From Valencia hispanica (taxonomy: Eukaryota; Chordata; Actinopteri; Cyprinodontiformes; Valenciidae): a stretch of 64,000 nucleotides of DNA. The stretch spans positions 48,347,286 to 48,411,285 of the forward strand of contig OY747702.1 in the NCBI GenBank assembly GCA_963556495.2. The letters are read 5' to 3'. The notes under the pieces are model-generated. The model was not told the DNA's origin, searched no databases, and worked only from the letters and a program-made list of their open reading frames with translations. The translations under genes and the position numbers were made by a program. Within the stretch, counting starts at the first letter, position 1, and every line of letters starts with the position of its first letter. This document shows positions 24,701 to 34,390 of this stretch, in pieces.

Positions 24701-27363
24701 CAGAGTTGATTGTTTCAGGTGTTTTGCTGTTTCCCCTACACGCCGCAAAGCTTTCTTTCAGCAGTGGCTTTTCCATAAAGGCCAAATCTGATGAGTAAAG
24801 ACTAAAAGTTGTCCATTAACAGATTCTTCTGAGTTGTGGATCTCTGCAGCTGCTCCAGAGTTACCATGAGCCTCTTGACTGTTTCCCTGGTTAATACTCT
24901 CCTAGCCCAGCTTGCTCGTTTAGTTGGATGTTTAACTTATTGGGCGGTTTGGTTGTGCTATGTTTGTTTATCCATTTTTGGATGCTCTGTGAGATGAATA
25001 TACAGCTGGTTTCTTTTAAAGCAATTATATGTGCATGATTTTATTTGGAGGTATCGGCGCAAAAGGGGCAGAGTATAAATGTAAAGCCCACTTTTCAATT
25101 TGATAGATATTACATATTTTATTTTCTAAGGCACTGCTTTGTGTTGGTCTGTCATGGTAATAAACTGAAGTCTGCTTGTAAAATAACAAAATGTGAAAAA
25201 ATGTTCAAGTGTGTGAGTACCTTAGATGTTTTTGACAACGTTTCCTTGCTTTGTGTTCTTACAGAAGGTCAAGAGGACACGATCCTTTCCTATGAGCCAG
25301 TTATTCGGCAGGAAAGTGAGTAGGACTCCCGCGCTGTAAGGGATTGTTTGGTATCCTTCGTCCTCACGTAAACTCACCCGCCTTTCTTGTCTTGTATCTA
25401 GTCCACTACACAAGGCCTGTGATCATTTTGGGCCCAATGAAGGACAGAGTAAACGACGACCTCATCTCCGAGTTCCCCCACAAGTTTGGCTCATGTGTTC
25501 CCCGTGAGTTGGCGCCCCAACACCCCCCGGCACGGCAAACCGAACGCACGAGCGGTGACGAAATTAAACCTGTCCCCTTTGTATCCGCAGATACAACCCG
25601 TCCAAGGCGAGACAAAGAGATTGACGGCCAGGACTACCACTTTGTCGGCTCGAGGGAGCAAATGGAGAAAGATATTCAGGATAATAAATTTATTGAGGCT
25701 GGCCAGTTTAATGAGAACCTCTACGGGACGAGCATCTTGTCTGTCAGAACTGTGGCAGAGCGGGTAGGCGTCAAGTCTTCAAAGAAAGCATCATTTCCAA
25801 CAGTATAAGGAGCAGTAAAGTGACACTAATGTCAATGCTGAGGTAATTATTGGGCCTAATGTGCTTCCAGGGGAAACACTGCATTCTGGATGTGTCTGGG
25901 AACGCTATAAAACGACTGCAGCAAGCACAACTTTATCCGATCGCCATCTTTATAAAACCAAAATCCATTGACGCGCTAGTGTAAGCCGCAGCCTTCCTAC
26001 ACGTTGCAGTCAAACTATCAGCAGCTTCTGTGCATGTTGAAGTAACTCTGCCTTGTTTTCATTCAGGGAAATGAATAAGAGGCAGACGTTTGAGCAGGCC
26101 AGTAAAATCTTTGACAAGGCAGTTAAGCTGGAGCAAGACTTTGGAGAGTATTTCACAGGTTGGTTTCTGCTTTTCTTTTTTTGTTATTCACTCCCAGTAG
26201 TTATAATTTGAATGTAAAGCCTTAGATTCTTTGTTATTTTCATGCAGCAATTGTTAGAAATTCTTTGAAGTTACAGAAACTTTTTTTAATTCGTGGGGAA
26301 AAGTACTTCCTAAATACAGCGGACCTTCGCCTAGCCGTGGACTTTTCCATAGAGCTTATGTAAAACATTCAAAACAAAATGCATCTTGGGAAGCTGAAAT
26401 CCCTGGGCACAACGCTACTTGACGCGCTATTGGCTGGAGTTTGGAGAGCAGCCAATCGAGAAGCGCTATTGCTGATAGACTGAAACCCAAGAGACAAAAT
26501 AAGGAAGACCAAGGATGTTGGCTTCTGTGGTAGTGCTAAGACGGTTTACATTTTGATTATTAATGCATATTAAGGAATATTTCGTGTTTGAACTGGTAAA
26601 ATAGGCAGTTTCAAAGTGTTTTTAAAGGAAGTCTCCAGTGTTCGCCTTTGGTCCCCCACGAATAAATGGGTCTAAACCTCAACACTTGACTGAAGTTGCA
26701 CTTTAAACCTCTGCCGGGCCTCAGTGCAGTATAGAAATTCCCAGGTGTTTCAAACAATACAAAACGTGACCCTTTTGGCTTTCCATACATTTGCCACCAA
26801 CTCTTCACTGCTTGTGATTATCGATTTCTAACTCTTGAGAATCGGAATCAACACCAAAAGCTTTAAATAAATAAATGGATCTGCTGCCTCCGGGCAAGAT
26901 GGTACCGTGTTGTGAAACTGTAGACCTTTTAATATCTGCTAATGTAGCGTTGAATCCTTTGGATATGAAGAACGCTTGAGGTTGGGTCGTTTTTTTAAAT
27001 TGTGATGGTCTAACAGGCCGGTAGCCTTCCTTCACGTTTTGACATCGTTCTACTACAGCATTAAGGAAACCGTTACTGGAAACTAAAAATCCGAACCAAC
27101 CCTTGTCAAATCTTTTTTTTTTTTTTTTTAAAGCAGGTAAACATTTAAAATTTGCAATGCGGCGTTCCTCGAGGACCACGGTTGGGAAAACTGATCGATT
27201 CATTCAAGATAAAATCAACAAGTTGATCTTTTGTTTCTGTTTGTTCTTGTTTGCAGCTGTTGTACAGGGTGACTCGCTAGAGGAGATCTATGAAAAAATC
27301 AAGCTAATCATCGAGGAGCAGTCCGGGCCCTACATCTGGATTCCCTCCACAGAGAAGCTCTGA
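14544..27363 (+). CDS. dlg3: Disks large homolog 3 (SAP102), 3' half of the gene: linker, SH3, hook and GK domain
   Basis: This is a membrane-associated guanylate kinase scaffold that clusters glutamate receptors and other partners at synapses and cell junctions. The constitutive path joins 14544-14658, 20615-20791, 20888-20963, 22600-22645, 25265-25315, 25402-25503, 25591-25763, 25871-25980, 26067-26158 and 27257-27363. It gives 348 residues and then TGA, with every junction GT-AG and in phase. Exons 21881-21980 and 23385-23426 are alternative. Paralogue choice rests on KFHARTGMI after the SH3 domain, DFPGLSDD in the hook, [10 protein letters not shown] before the GK domain and [13 protein letters not shown] at the end. 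These fit DLG3 better than DLG1, DLG2 or DLG4. The convergent tex11 neighbour agrees. The first exon starts inside a codon, so the PDZ1-3 exons lie upstream of the window. The GK fold in this family binds phosphopeptides rather than acting as a kinase; that is family knowledge. Confidence 0.95.
14659..15240. other. dlg3 intron, nothing recognised
   Basis: Sequence just after the linker exon, with no exon or element end supported. Confidence 0.35.
15245..16230. mobile_element. hAT-like element, family M2, copy 2, split by a nested element
   Basis: The outer halves 15245-15370 (GATTCTGAATCGATTCTCAT, GGGGAAAGTCCAGAGGGACG) and 16014-16230 (GGTTAATGCAGTTTCCCCTG, GAATCAGAATCGACTC) match copies at 12895 and 41491. 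The middle is a separate transposon with its own terminal repeats. Confidence 0.7.
15371..16013. mobile_element. Harbinger-like MITE nested in M2, TTA target duplication
   Basis: The ends are TGCTGGGTATACACCAAAAG and, reversed, TGCTGGGTGCACACCAAAAG. TTA occurs at 15368-15370 and 16014-16016. Length 643 bp. Removing it restores the M2 sequence seen in the other copies. It has no complete transposase. Confidence 0.8.
16231..18170. other. dlg3 intron with unclassified repeat-like DNA
   Basis: Around 16640-17400 there is CpG-bearing sequence and a G run at 16911-16924, which suggests old transposon material, but I could not define ends or protein similarity. No exon is supported. Confidence 0.35.
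18183..18640 (+). repeat. Long C/T-rich tract with degenerate CCTT repeats
   Basis: About 450 nt is overwhelmingly pyrimidine on the plus strand (CCTTCC, TTCCTT units). The long open frames on both strands here are by-products of the composition. Confidence 0.85.
18736..18795. repeat. (TA)n microsatellite, about 30 units
   Basis: Uninterrupted alternating TA for about 60 nt. Confidence 0.97.
18800..19509. other. dlg3 intron, nothing recognised
   Basis: No exon or element boundary supported in this stretch. Confidence 0.35.
19518..19899 (+). mobile_element. hAT-type MITE, family M1, copy 2
   Basis: It begins CGGGGATGTAAGAAAATATC and ends ACACGTCCCTA, with the core CCAGTGGATCAACTAGATCT. Flanks CTGAGTAA (19510-19517) and CTGATTTA (19900-19907) are a worn 8-bp duplication. 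A C run of about 20 at 19829-19850 interrupts the right part. Confidence 0.8.
19946..20223 (+). repeat. Pair of direct repeats of about 65 bp
   Basis: GAGAACATTACACACTTGAG through GACAATAAATG occurs at 19948-20010 and again at 20163-20223 with few differences. It looks like a local duplication separated by about 150 bp of A+T-rich DNA. Confidence 0.8.
20615..20791 (+). CDS. dlg3: dlg3 exon: SH3 domain core
   Basis: The exon follows a T-rich tract and gcag acceptor. It encodes [20 protein letters not shown], then [20 protein letters not shown] and IGVIPSKKR. The ALFDYD opening, the DDEWWQAR strand and the GVIPSK close are SH3 hallmarks of the DLG family. The exon starts and ends in phase 2. 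Confidence 0.96.
20888..20963 (+). CDS. dlg3: dlg3 exon: start of the SH3-GK hook
   Basis: The preceding intron is only 96 bp. The exon encodes [20 protein letters not shown] and then IDSNR, a basic, probably helical segment, and ends in phase 0 at AGG before gtaagt. The KFHARTGM stretch is diagnostic for DLG3 among the DLG paralogues. The phase-0 end decides which hook exon can follow. Confidence 0.95.
20964..21880. other. dlg3 intron with a Tc1-type terminal fragment
   Basis: Near 21116-21250, GTGCTTCTCTGTAAACTAGA, GCAGCTCATGAAAA and later A-rich pieces resemble worn terminal repeats of a Tc1-like element of the kind at 33370-34180. The rest is unassigned up to the polypyrimidine tract of hook exon A. 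Confidence 0.4.
21881..21980 (+). CDS. dlg3: dlg3 alternative hook exon A (I3-like, 4.1-binding type)
   Basis: The exon lies between a long T/C tract with atcag acceptor and a gtgagt donor. In phase 0 it encodes [20 protein letters not shown] followed by [13 protein letters not shown]. The [13 protein letters not shown] core matches the alternative I3 insert of DLG1 and DLG2, which in DLG1 contacts FERM-domain protein 4.1. It is 100 nt long, so it ends in phase 1. It can join exon 23385-23426 or exon 25265-25315, but not exon 22600-22645. Confidence 0.85.
21981..22599. other. dlg3 intron between hook exons A and B
   Basis: Contains a G run (22007-22022) and mixed sequence without a supported element. 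The C/T-rich stretch before 22600 is the polypyrimidine tract of exon B. Confidence 0.45.
22600..22645 (+). CDS. dlg3: dlg3 alternative hook exon B (I2-like)
   Basis: This 46-nt exon lies between a cctag acceptor and a gtaagt donor. It encodes [15 protein letters not shown] plus one base. Joined to 25265 it gives ...SKSLKGQEDT, the form known for mammalian DLG3. It starts in phase 0 and ends in phase 1, which makes it an alternative to exon A rather than an addition. Confidence 0.9.
22646..23384. other. dlg3 intron between hook exon B and the cassette exon
   Basis: Contains a (GA)n microsatellite at 22685-22711 and no transposon that I recognise. A strong T/C tract precedes 23385. Confidence 0.45.
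23385..23426 (+). CDS. dlg3: dlg3 optional 14-residue cassette exon in the hook
   Basis: This 42-nt exon has a ttctgctttcag acceptor and a gtaagt donor. It starts and ends in phase 1, so it can be kept or skipped without shifting the frame. After exon A it reads [14 protein letters not shown]. The TSN(T/A)SDSESS stretch matches the small alternative insert of DLG1 just before the GK domain. It is Ser/Asp-rich and could be a casein-kinase-type target; that is inference. Confidence 0.85.
23753..24187. mobile_element. MITE nested in the Tc1 relic
   Basis: It begins GCCTAGTTTATAGTTC and ends with the inverse ACCATAAACTAGGC. The interior is CpG-rich with no coding capacity. It separates two parts of the Tc1 relic that are contiguous in other copies of the family. 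Confidence 0.65.
24513..24671 (-). mobile_element. tRNA-derived SINE with 10-bp target duplication
   Basis: On the minus strand the head reads TGGCGTAGTGGTTAATACGG (A-box-like), followed by GAGTTCGACCCC (B-box-like) and a tail with AAC repeats. CCAGAAAGAT flanks it at 24503-24512 and 24672-24681. It sits inside the Tc1 relic and is therefore younger. Confidence 0.8.
25265..25315 (+). CDS. dlg3: dlg3 exon: hook to GK transition
   Basis: This 51-nt exon follows a cttacag acceptor and encodes [16 protein letters not shown], with split codons at both ends. All hook splice forms converge on it in phase 1. QED.ILSYEPV is conserved in every DLG paralogue just before the GK domain. Confidence 0.95.
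25402..25503 (+). CDS. dlg3: dlg3 exon: start of GK domain
   Basis: The exon encodes [20 protein letters not shown] and then [13 protein letters not shown]. The LGPMKDR segment is the degenerate P-loop of MAGUK GK domains, which lacks the glycine and lysine pattern of active guanylate kinases. It ends in phase 1 before a short 87-bp intron. Confidence 0.96.
25591..25763 (+). CDS. dlg3: dlg3 exon: GK domain, GMP-site-like region
   Basis: The exon encodes [57 protein letters not shown]. The TTRPRR..E.DG.DYHFV segment and FIEAG..N.NLYGTS are the GK subdomain elements that bind phosphopeptides in MAGUKs. It ends in phase 0. Confidence 0.96.
25871..25980 (+). CDS. dlg3: dlg3 exon: GK domain core
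   Basis: The exon encodes [36 protein letters not shown] and two bases of a Val codon. It lies between ttccag and gtaagc. [18 protein letters not shown] matches DLG3 closely. Confidence 0.96.
26067..26158 (+). CDS. dlg3: dlg3 exon: GK domain, late helix
   Basis: The exon encodes [20 protein letters not shown] and [10 protein letters not shown]. The (R/K)RQT(Y/F)EQA.KI(Y/F)DKA.KLEQ pattern is the DLG3 version; other paralogues carry RLTEEQA or RITEEQA here. Confidence 0.96.
26159..27256. other. dlg3 last intron
   Basis: A short fragment of the M2 hAT family appears at 26815-26860 (GATTATCGATTTCTAACTCT, GAGAATCGGAATC). The rest is unassigned. A T run at 27111-27129 is not the acceptor tract, which lies just before 27257. 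Confidence 0.4.
27257..27363 (+). CDS. dlg3: dlg3 terminal coding exon and stop
   Basis: The exon follows a T-rich tract and ttgcag. It encodes [20 protein letters not shown] and [15 protein letters not shown], then TGA at 27361-27363. The EKL terminus is shared by DLG1, DLG2 and DLG3. DLG4 ends in ERL. Confidence 0.97.
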
Positions 27364-30260
27364 GCTCCCTGCCGTCCTACCTGCATCAGCGCAGAGCTCC
27401 CCTCCTGCCTCCCAGAGACCCCCACCCACACGTCCACATGAACCCCCCCCCCTTTCCCCCGCCCTCCTCACCTCTTTTTTGCAGATATGTTTCATATCCA
27501 GTTTTAGTGTCATCATTATGTTACTCTCTAAATGAAAAAGAAGTCTTTATCACCATTACTGTGACTGTGCACACCCCTGCATGAGTTTCTCAACAAAAAC
27601 CATTCAAGACTGGAATCGCCATTCCAAAAGGAGTTTGTCGGCTGAAAGCAAAAAGGGGAAAAAGGAATAACTTCCTTTTTTGTGGACTAGGGACTTGCCT
27701 GAAGATCAGAATGTTGTGCAGAAATCAGGAAGGAGGAGGAGGAGGAGTGATTCAAAAAGAAGAAATATAGACAAATCATACCAAGTTGGAACACTTTGTA
27801 AATGTTCATCAGATCACATTTAAAAAGACGAGACAAGAGGTGGAAGAACAATTAGGGATTTGTTTTTAGTTTTTTTTTTTTTGGGGGGGGGGGGGATGGT
27901 TTTCTAAACGGACTGGATCAAATGTGAGCTCTGCCGATGGTACCGTTCGAGGAGTCGTCTCTTTGTTTATACTGCTGGAGGAGCTTATATTAAAAAAAGA
28001 AAACAAAAAACTGGTGATCTGTTCATCGCAAACCAGCTCGCCGTTTGGTCGTCTTGCGCTGCGGCCGAGGAAATGGCGGATCAAGAGGAAGAAACGTGTT
28101 GTGAATCTCTACATTTATATTATAAGATCACGAGATAAATCATAAAGTCCTTCTGAGATTTTACAGCATATTGAAAACTTCACATTTTACACTTCATTAG
28201 GACTGTCGCTCGGAGGGGCTGTTGGATTGTTTTTTGGTTTTTTTCCCTTCTTTCTCGTTGGGAATTTGTTTTTTAAATTTTTATTTTTTGGCTTGTGGTT
28301 TTTAGCTGCTCTGTTTAAGGATGGGGGTAGAGAAGTGTAACCGGGCTCTCTGCAAAACACCAAACTGCCTTACATCGAATACAAATTCTGTTTTGTGACT
28401 ACCTGTTGTCTGTGAGGGAGGCGGCAAGCGACGGAAGAGGACGAGATCCTCGCTTTGGTCCCCTCCCAAGCGTCGGGAGGTCAGACGTTAAGTGCAATAG
28501 ATCTAAAAAAATCAAGTCTTGCCTCCTTTGACTTACATTGTTTTCAAACCCCCCTTTATTTTCTTGTGTGTAATCAAACGATTTGGCTTTTTACGATCCG
28601 GACAGGTAGAGCCTCCCTACTCATGTTGAGCAGTAGACGACCCCATTACACTCTCTGCCTTCTAAGAGGATTCACTTCTGATTGGTCACATGGTACTGTC
28701 CTATCTGCCGCCGCTGTGGCGGCCTTGAAAACGGGTAGAACAAGACAATAATTGTATTGGATGTTCTAACAATTAAAGAGTCAGTATAACCTGTTTTGAA
28801 TTGTCCCCACCTCCCCCTTCTACCAAAAACACTAAAGTTGGGTTTGAGTAAATCTTTTATGCTTTGTGTATCTATAAAGGTATTCATTCTTAATGACTCT
28901 TGTTGTTGGCAGATGCTGGAACCACTGTGGTTGAGCTCTTGGTGTGTCTTGAGGTGAGCTGAAATTTTATCACGGACACCGAGGCCACGTTTGCGTGACG
29001 ACGTGATCGACGGATTACCGACGAGGAGGGGCGCCTCGCTTAGTTTTAACAGGACGGCGCCTTTCAGGTCGCGCCGAGCCTTCTCTCCTGCAGGACTCGC
29101 AGCGTCGTTGCTCTGCGGGCTGAAACCGTGGCGTGCGCATCTGCAGGAGGTGGCCCCAGATCTCTGAACCCACTCTGCCTTTTTTATTTTATTTATTTTT
29201 CTGCGTTTTAACTCAACTGGAAGCCAGACTTCCCCCCATGCTCTCTCTAGCTCACACAGCACCTGTAAAACCTGCAGGCGTTGTTTGTTTTTGTTTTTTC
29301 TTTCCCTGTTTTCCCGATCAGGTGTGCCCCCCTGCCAGGCACCACTGCTAAACCAGCTGTCATTACCTGTGTCAAAACCAGAGTTCAGGGAATAAACCGA
29401 AGGGAACAGAGCCATTTATAAACTGCTTGCAGACTGTTTCAAAACGGTGTGGTAGCTGAACAATGTAAATAAGCCCCCCTCCTTCACTTCTGCTTCATGC
29501 ATGTGTGACTCAAACTTGGACGAACGCGTTTTATAAACCACAAATGTCAGGTAAGTAAAAATCTGAGCTACTCCTGAGATACAAGCTCCATTTAAAAAAT
29601 AAAAAAGTGCTGTTGGCTAACGAGATGGGGAAGGGCCCGTCTGGGTGTATAGAATAATAATTTAAAAAAAGGTATATTGTAAAATAAAATCATATGCAGG
29701 CAGAAACCTACATGACTTCACGGAGACGGCGTTGATCAAAACATCTTTAGAAGCCCAGAGTCGGTCCAGCTGACTGTCAGCGATGCGTGCGTTGGTATTC
29801 ATACCTCTATAGTCGGCCGCGTCAAAAGCCCAAAGAACTCGATCTCATCCCCGTTTCCATTGAGGTCATGGTAACGAGACGGTACCTGAATGCCTCTGTG
29901 TGTGTATAAGTGGCGAGGGTCGTTCTAATTAAATATATGCTTTTTATTATTTTATTTCTTCGGGGTCGGGGAGGGGAGGGGGGCTCAGGGTTTTTGTTTG
30001 TACTTTTGGGTGATGATATGTTTCTGTTCTGGCACACCTGTGCAGTAAGTGCTTGCAAACATGAACCCTTTGATTGTACAGTAGTTTCCTTCCTGTCACT
30101 GCAGGTGGTACAGCCTATCGGGACACTCGGCCTCATGGTCTTCCCTGTCCTAGTCATGAGGGAACACGGTCCTGCAACTTTTGTTTTTTGGGTTTTATTT
30201 TGGGACTTGACAAGAGTTTTATTTGTTTGGAAATAAAATATGTGACTCAGTTATAATCTT
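27364..30260 (+). other. dlg3: dlg3 3' untranslated region (probable)
   Basis: After the stop there is about 2.9 kb without recognised transposon sequence. It contains C-, T- and G-rich tracts, for example a G run near 27880-27895. AATAAA occurs at 30232-30237, followed by a GT-rich stretch, and is the best polyadenylation signal. Earlier candidates are the ATTAAA near 28770 and the AATAAA near 29390. Mammalian DLG3 also has a long 3' UTR. The open frames here, such as the 247-codon antisense one at 28672-29415, look fortuitous. Confidence 0.6.
30232..30237 (+). other. Candidate dlg3 polyadenylation signal AATAAA
   Basis: A canonical hexamer about 2.87 kb after the dlg3 stop, inside GGAAATAAAATATG. 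It precedes the first repeat-bearing intergenic DNA. Confidence 0.45.
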
Positions 30261-30364
30261 GGACGTGCTTGTTATTCTGCTCTAAGTGGCTCGGACCATC
30301 AAGTACATTTCAAACTCTTGGGGAATGTTATTTTGTCACTTTGAAATGCGTTAGTCTTCATTCA

Positions 30365-30415
<51 letters not shown>

Positions 30416-31530
30416 AATTTATTTTCTAGATTTTTCGGCCTTTTAAATGCCAGTTTTAGTGAACGGTTGCTATTTTTTCCTATCTTTTTGCCATGATTTG
30501 AGGGGGCCTAGCGGTGTCAAATGTTTGCAACATCGATCAATTTTTAACTATAAGCAAATTTGTAAATGCATTAAACCATCTGGATCCTAGGACACAAAAA
30601 AGTGCTATGTTAAAAATCTCCTTAGACATATATATAAATATACTTTTTCCATCTTTGTAAACTATTAACTGTTCTCACCATACCTGACAAGATACTTGTG
30701 TATTTGTGACTCCCTCGAATGCCACTCCTGGATTTTTATTTATTTATTTTTATTATTATTGATAGTTTTATTCTCTACTTTCCCATGTTTGCATTTTGGG
30801 GGTTGATTATCCAAACCCGGGAAAATCGGAGCAACACTGATTCTGACCAGATGTTTCGTCAAAAGTGAAAGTCTCAATTCACTTTGTTTTTTCATCCTAC
30901 ATATTCATCCAAATTCGTGGATTTACACTACATGAACTTAAAATCTTGAAACCTGATGGAAAATACCATGAAATATCTAAAAGGATTTGAACACAAGGGT
31001 ATGAAAATCAGAAAAACTAACTGCAATAGTAGAATAATAAAAAAAGTAATGCTTTTTTATTGAGTCAGGACAATTACAAAGGGCTGTTGCTAGATAGTTG
31101 CTCTATTTAATTTAAAAAGCGATAAAATCTCTGCCAAAATACACAACTTGCCCAGTTTTTATGGAATTTGAATCAACACACATGGAAAATAAAACTGGCA
31201 CCGAGGGTTTTACAATTTGCTATATTACTTTTTTACTTGGATGTGGAGGAAATGAACAAAGAACTTTCTCAACAGATCCAACCGTAATAAATATCCTCGT
31301 CCACCAGAAAGCCCGGTTTATTTGGACGTAAAGAAAACTTTTACCTGTAACAAACTGATGGGACTGAATCCGTTCAGGTTCACAACACAGAACATCTAGT
31401 GGAGAATTGAATGTCTACTCTTCTATGTGGCTGTTTTTCTTTGCTCTGTCCAGTCTGTCCAAGATTTCACTGTAGAGGCCAGACATCTGCGGAAACACAA
31501 TCGTATAACTTCTTTCTTACTTCTAAAAGC
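30261..31530. other. Intergenic DNA between the convergent dlg3 and tex11 genes
   Basis: It holds a (TA)n microsatellite at 30367-30410 and A+T-rich sequence. No exon, RNA gene or transposon end could be supported. Confidence 0.5.
30367..30410. repeat. (TA)n microsatellite, about 22 units
   Basis: Alternating TA for about 44 nt. Confidence 0.95.
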
Positions 31531-31533
31531 ACC

Positions 31534-33345
31534 AAGGCAAGGCAAGGCAATGTTATTTGTATAGCACACTTTCAACAGCAGGGCAATTCAAGGTGCTTTA
31601 CATGATTTGGTGATTTTAAAAAACAAAAACAATGGAAATTAAAAGTAAAAAACACACGTTACACATGATACACAATAAAGCAAGAGAAAGATCAATAAAG
31701 CAAGAGAGCATGAACACATTTCATACATATGACATCAATTATTTACTTGAAGGCAATTCTAAACAGATGGGTTTTTAGTCTTGATTTAAAGCAGTTCAGA
31801 GTTTCAGCAGCTCTGCACTCGTCAGGAAGTCTGTTCCAGATAAGAAGAGCATAGAAACTGAAAGCTACTTCTCCATGTTTAGTTCTGAGTCTAGGGATGT
31901 TTAGTAGGCTAGAGTTGGAGGACCTGAGTGGTCTTGGTGGTTGGTACTGTGACAACAGGTCTCCAACATATTTTGGTGCTAAGCCGTGTAATGATTTATA
32001 AACTAGGAGTATTTTGAAGTCTATTCTCTGAGCTACAGGGAGCCAGTGTAAGGACTTTAGAACTGGGGTGATGTGCTCTACTTTCCTGGTTCTAGTGAGG
32101 ATGCAAGCAGCAGCGTTCTGGATCGGCTGCAGCTGTCTGATTGACTTTTTAGGCAGACCTGTGAGGACGCTGTTGCAGTAATCAATCCGACTAAAGATAA
32201 ACGCATGGATGAGTTTTTCTAGGTCGTGTTGCAAAATCAGTCCTTTAATCCTAGAAATGTTCTTCAGGTGATAGAAGGCTGACCTTGTTATTGCCTTTAT
32301 GTGACCCTGGAGGTTCAGAGTCCATTACTACACCTAGGTTTCGAGCCTGATCAGTAGTTTCTAGCTGTATTAATTGAAGCTGTGTGCTGACTCTTGATCG
32401 TTCCTCCTTGGGTCCAAAAATAATCACTTCAGTTTTGTTTCTATTCAGCTGGAGAAAGTTATGGCACATCCATCCATTTATTTGGTCAATGCATTGATTT
32501 AGGGTTTGAATGGGTTCAGAGTCACCTGGTGACATTGTAATGTAGAGCTGAGTGTCATCTGCGTAGTTATGGTAGCTAATGTTATTGGTTGCTATAATCT
32601 TGCCTAGTGGGAGCCTGTAGATATTAAATAAGAGGGGCCCCAGGATGGAGCCCTGGGGCACCCCACATGTGATTTCTGTTCGTTCTGATGAAAAGTTTCC
32701 TATTGAAACATAGAAGTCCCTGTTCTTTAGGTAAGACTCGAACCAGCCAAGTACTGTACCAGAGAGTCCGACCCAGCTCTCCAGTCGTTCCAATAAAATA
32801 TCATGATCAACAGTATCAAATGCTGCACTGAGGTCCAACAGAACCAGCACTGTGGTTCTACCAAAGTCTGTATTTATGCAGATGTCATTGAATACTTTGA
32901 CGAGGGCAGTCTCGGTGCTGTGGTGAGCACGGAAACCAGACTGAAAAACACCAAAGTGGTTGGTCATTGTTATAAAGCCATTTAACTGCTGAAACACAGC
33001 TTTTTCAATAATCTTACTGATGAATGGAAGATTAGAGATCGGCCTGTAGTTCTGCATTAACGTGTTGTCCAGATTCTTCTTCTTTAGCAGTGGTTTAATA
33101 ACTGCTGTTTTTAAAGCCTGAGGGAAGACACCTGATAGCAGTGATGAGTTCACTATTTGAACAAGATCAGACCCAATAACAGGAAGAACTTTCTTTAGAA
33201 AAGCTGTGGGTAGGATATCAAGACCGCAGGAGGAGGAGCTTAATTGGATAATGATTTTTTTCAAGGCTGTTCTGGTTTAATTCATGGAATTCAGACATTT
33301 TCTCTACATTGTTGTTGATTGGGCTGAGCTGAACATGCGTCACAA
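31534..33345 (-). mobile_element. L2-like LINE, 5'-truncated, with reverse transcriptase
   Basis: The minus strand has an open frame at 33264-32251 with reverse-transcriptase landmarks: [28 protein letters not shown] and the active site [10 protein letters not shown] second frame at 32234-31743 carries the conserved C-terminal part ([47 protein letters not shown]). A frameshift near 32250-32330 separates them. The 3' tail ends at about 31534 with the GGCAAGGCAA and TTTGTATAGCACACTTT pattern shared by four other copies. The endonuclease part is missing, so the copy is dead, but it is the best preserved of its family here. Confidence 0.9.
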
Positions 33346-33369
33346 AAGGTTCATTGTTTACTTACTGTC

Positions 33370-34180
33370 ACTTTAAAAGTGATACAGGTGAATCTCAGTG
33401 CATTAGAATATCACAGAAAAGTTTATTTCAGAAACGCGCTTCAAAAAGAGTCGCATCTAGATTCATTGCACAGTGATGGGGTTGATGATTACAGATCATG
33501 AAAATCCAACATTAAGTTTCTCAGAGCATTATTTTACAAAACACAGAAAATGTTTTTTTAATGATCTTTATGTACTGTATAGCCCATCCACTTCGATACT
33601 AGGTTGGGGCTTCTTTTGCATGAATGACCGCATCAATGCGGCGTGTCACGGAGGCGATCAGCCTGGGGTTCTGCTGTAATGAAAGCCCAGGTTGCTTTGG
33701 TAGCGGCCTTCAGCTCAGCTGCATTGTTGGTTCTGGTGTCTCTCATCTTCCAACTGACAAAAGTCCATAGATTCTCCATGGAGGTTCAGGTCAGGCCAGT
33801 TTTGGCTAATCAAGCACAGTAACAGTCATTTGGGTAATGTGAGCTGGTACCAAGTCCTCCTGGGCAAAGAAACTGAAGCTTGGCAGCATGAAATAGCACC
33901 CAAAACCATCACTGACTGCGGAAACGTCTTTCTGGTGCTCAAGCGACATGGATTCTGGGACCTTGATTTCCAAATCAAATGCAAACTTTACTATAGTCTA
34001 AAAAGATTTTAGACTTCACGATCTTCTCAAGGCTGCGGTTATCCCTATCGTCCGTATGCCTTTGTCTATTAGTTTTTCCTTCCACTCAACTTTTCTTGGA
34101 TATATACTGAACAGCCATGTTCTTCAGCAATGACCTTACGTGGCTTTACCTCGTTGTGGAGTGTAGCCACAATTGTGCTG
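33370..34180 (-). mobile_element. Decayed Tc1/mariner element near the tex11 3' end
   Basis: GAATCTCAGTGCATTAGAAT at 33390 resembles the terminal repeat of a Tc1-like family. Later pieces such as CGGCGTGTCACGGAGGCGAT and GCTGCATTGTTGG read in reverse as worn transposase. No long open frame remains. It lies between the LINE and the tex11 polyadenylation site. Confidence 0.6.
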
Positions 34181-34390
34181 TTTAAAAACATTTTTTTTTA
34201 AATTTAATATAAAAAAAAAAAAACTTTTCTCTGTATAAACATCTATTAACAATGATCCAGCAGTAGGTTACATAGCACTCACACTACACACTCTATATAC
34301 TCCATAAGATGCCACTAGAGCTCGAGAGATGGTGTTGGTGAATACTAGAAAAATGTATCTTCTCTGTAAATAAATTTAACACAACTTTAA

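Larger units (their letters stand above)
23440..25215. mobile_element. Decayed Tc1/mariner element filling the last hook intron
   Basis: Both ends resemble worn inverted repeats (TTTATGTGGTAGGCCGACAC at 23475; CTTTGTGTTGGTCTGTCATG at 25137). Between them are transposase-derived pieces readable in reverse, such as GCATGATGGCGCCACCACCA (24470) and GATCTCTGCAGCTGCTCCAG (24840). The same family recurs at 53440, 57520 and 60880. It is split by a MITE (23753-24187) and a SINE (24513-24671). Confidence 0.7.

Noticed and set aside
28672..29415. 247-codon open frame on the minus strand
   Set aside because: It lies antisense inside the dlg3 3' UTR, has low-complexity basic composition and no family similarity that I can see.
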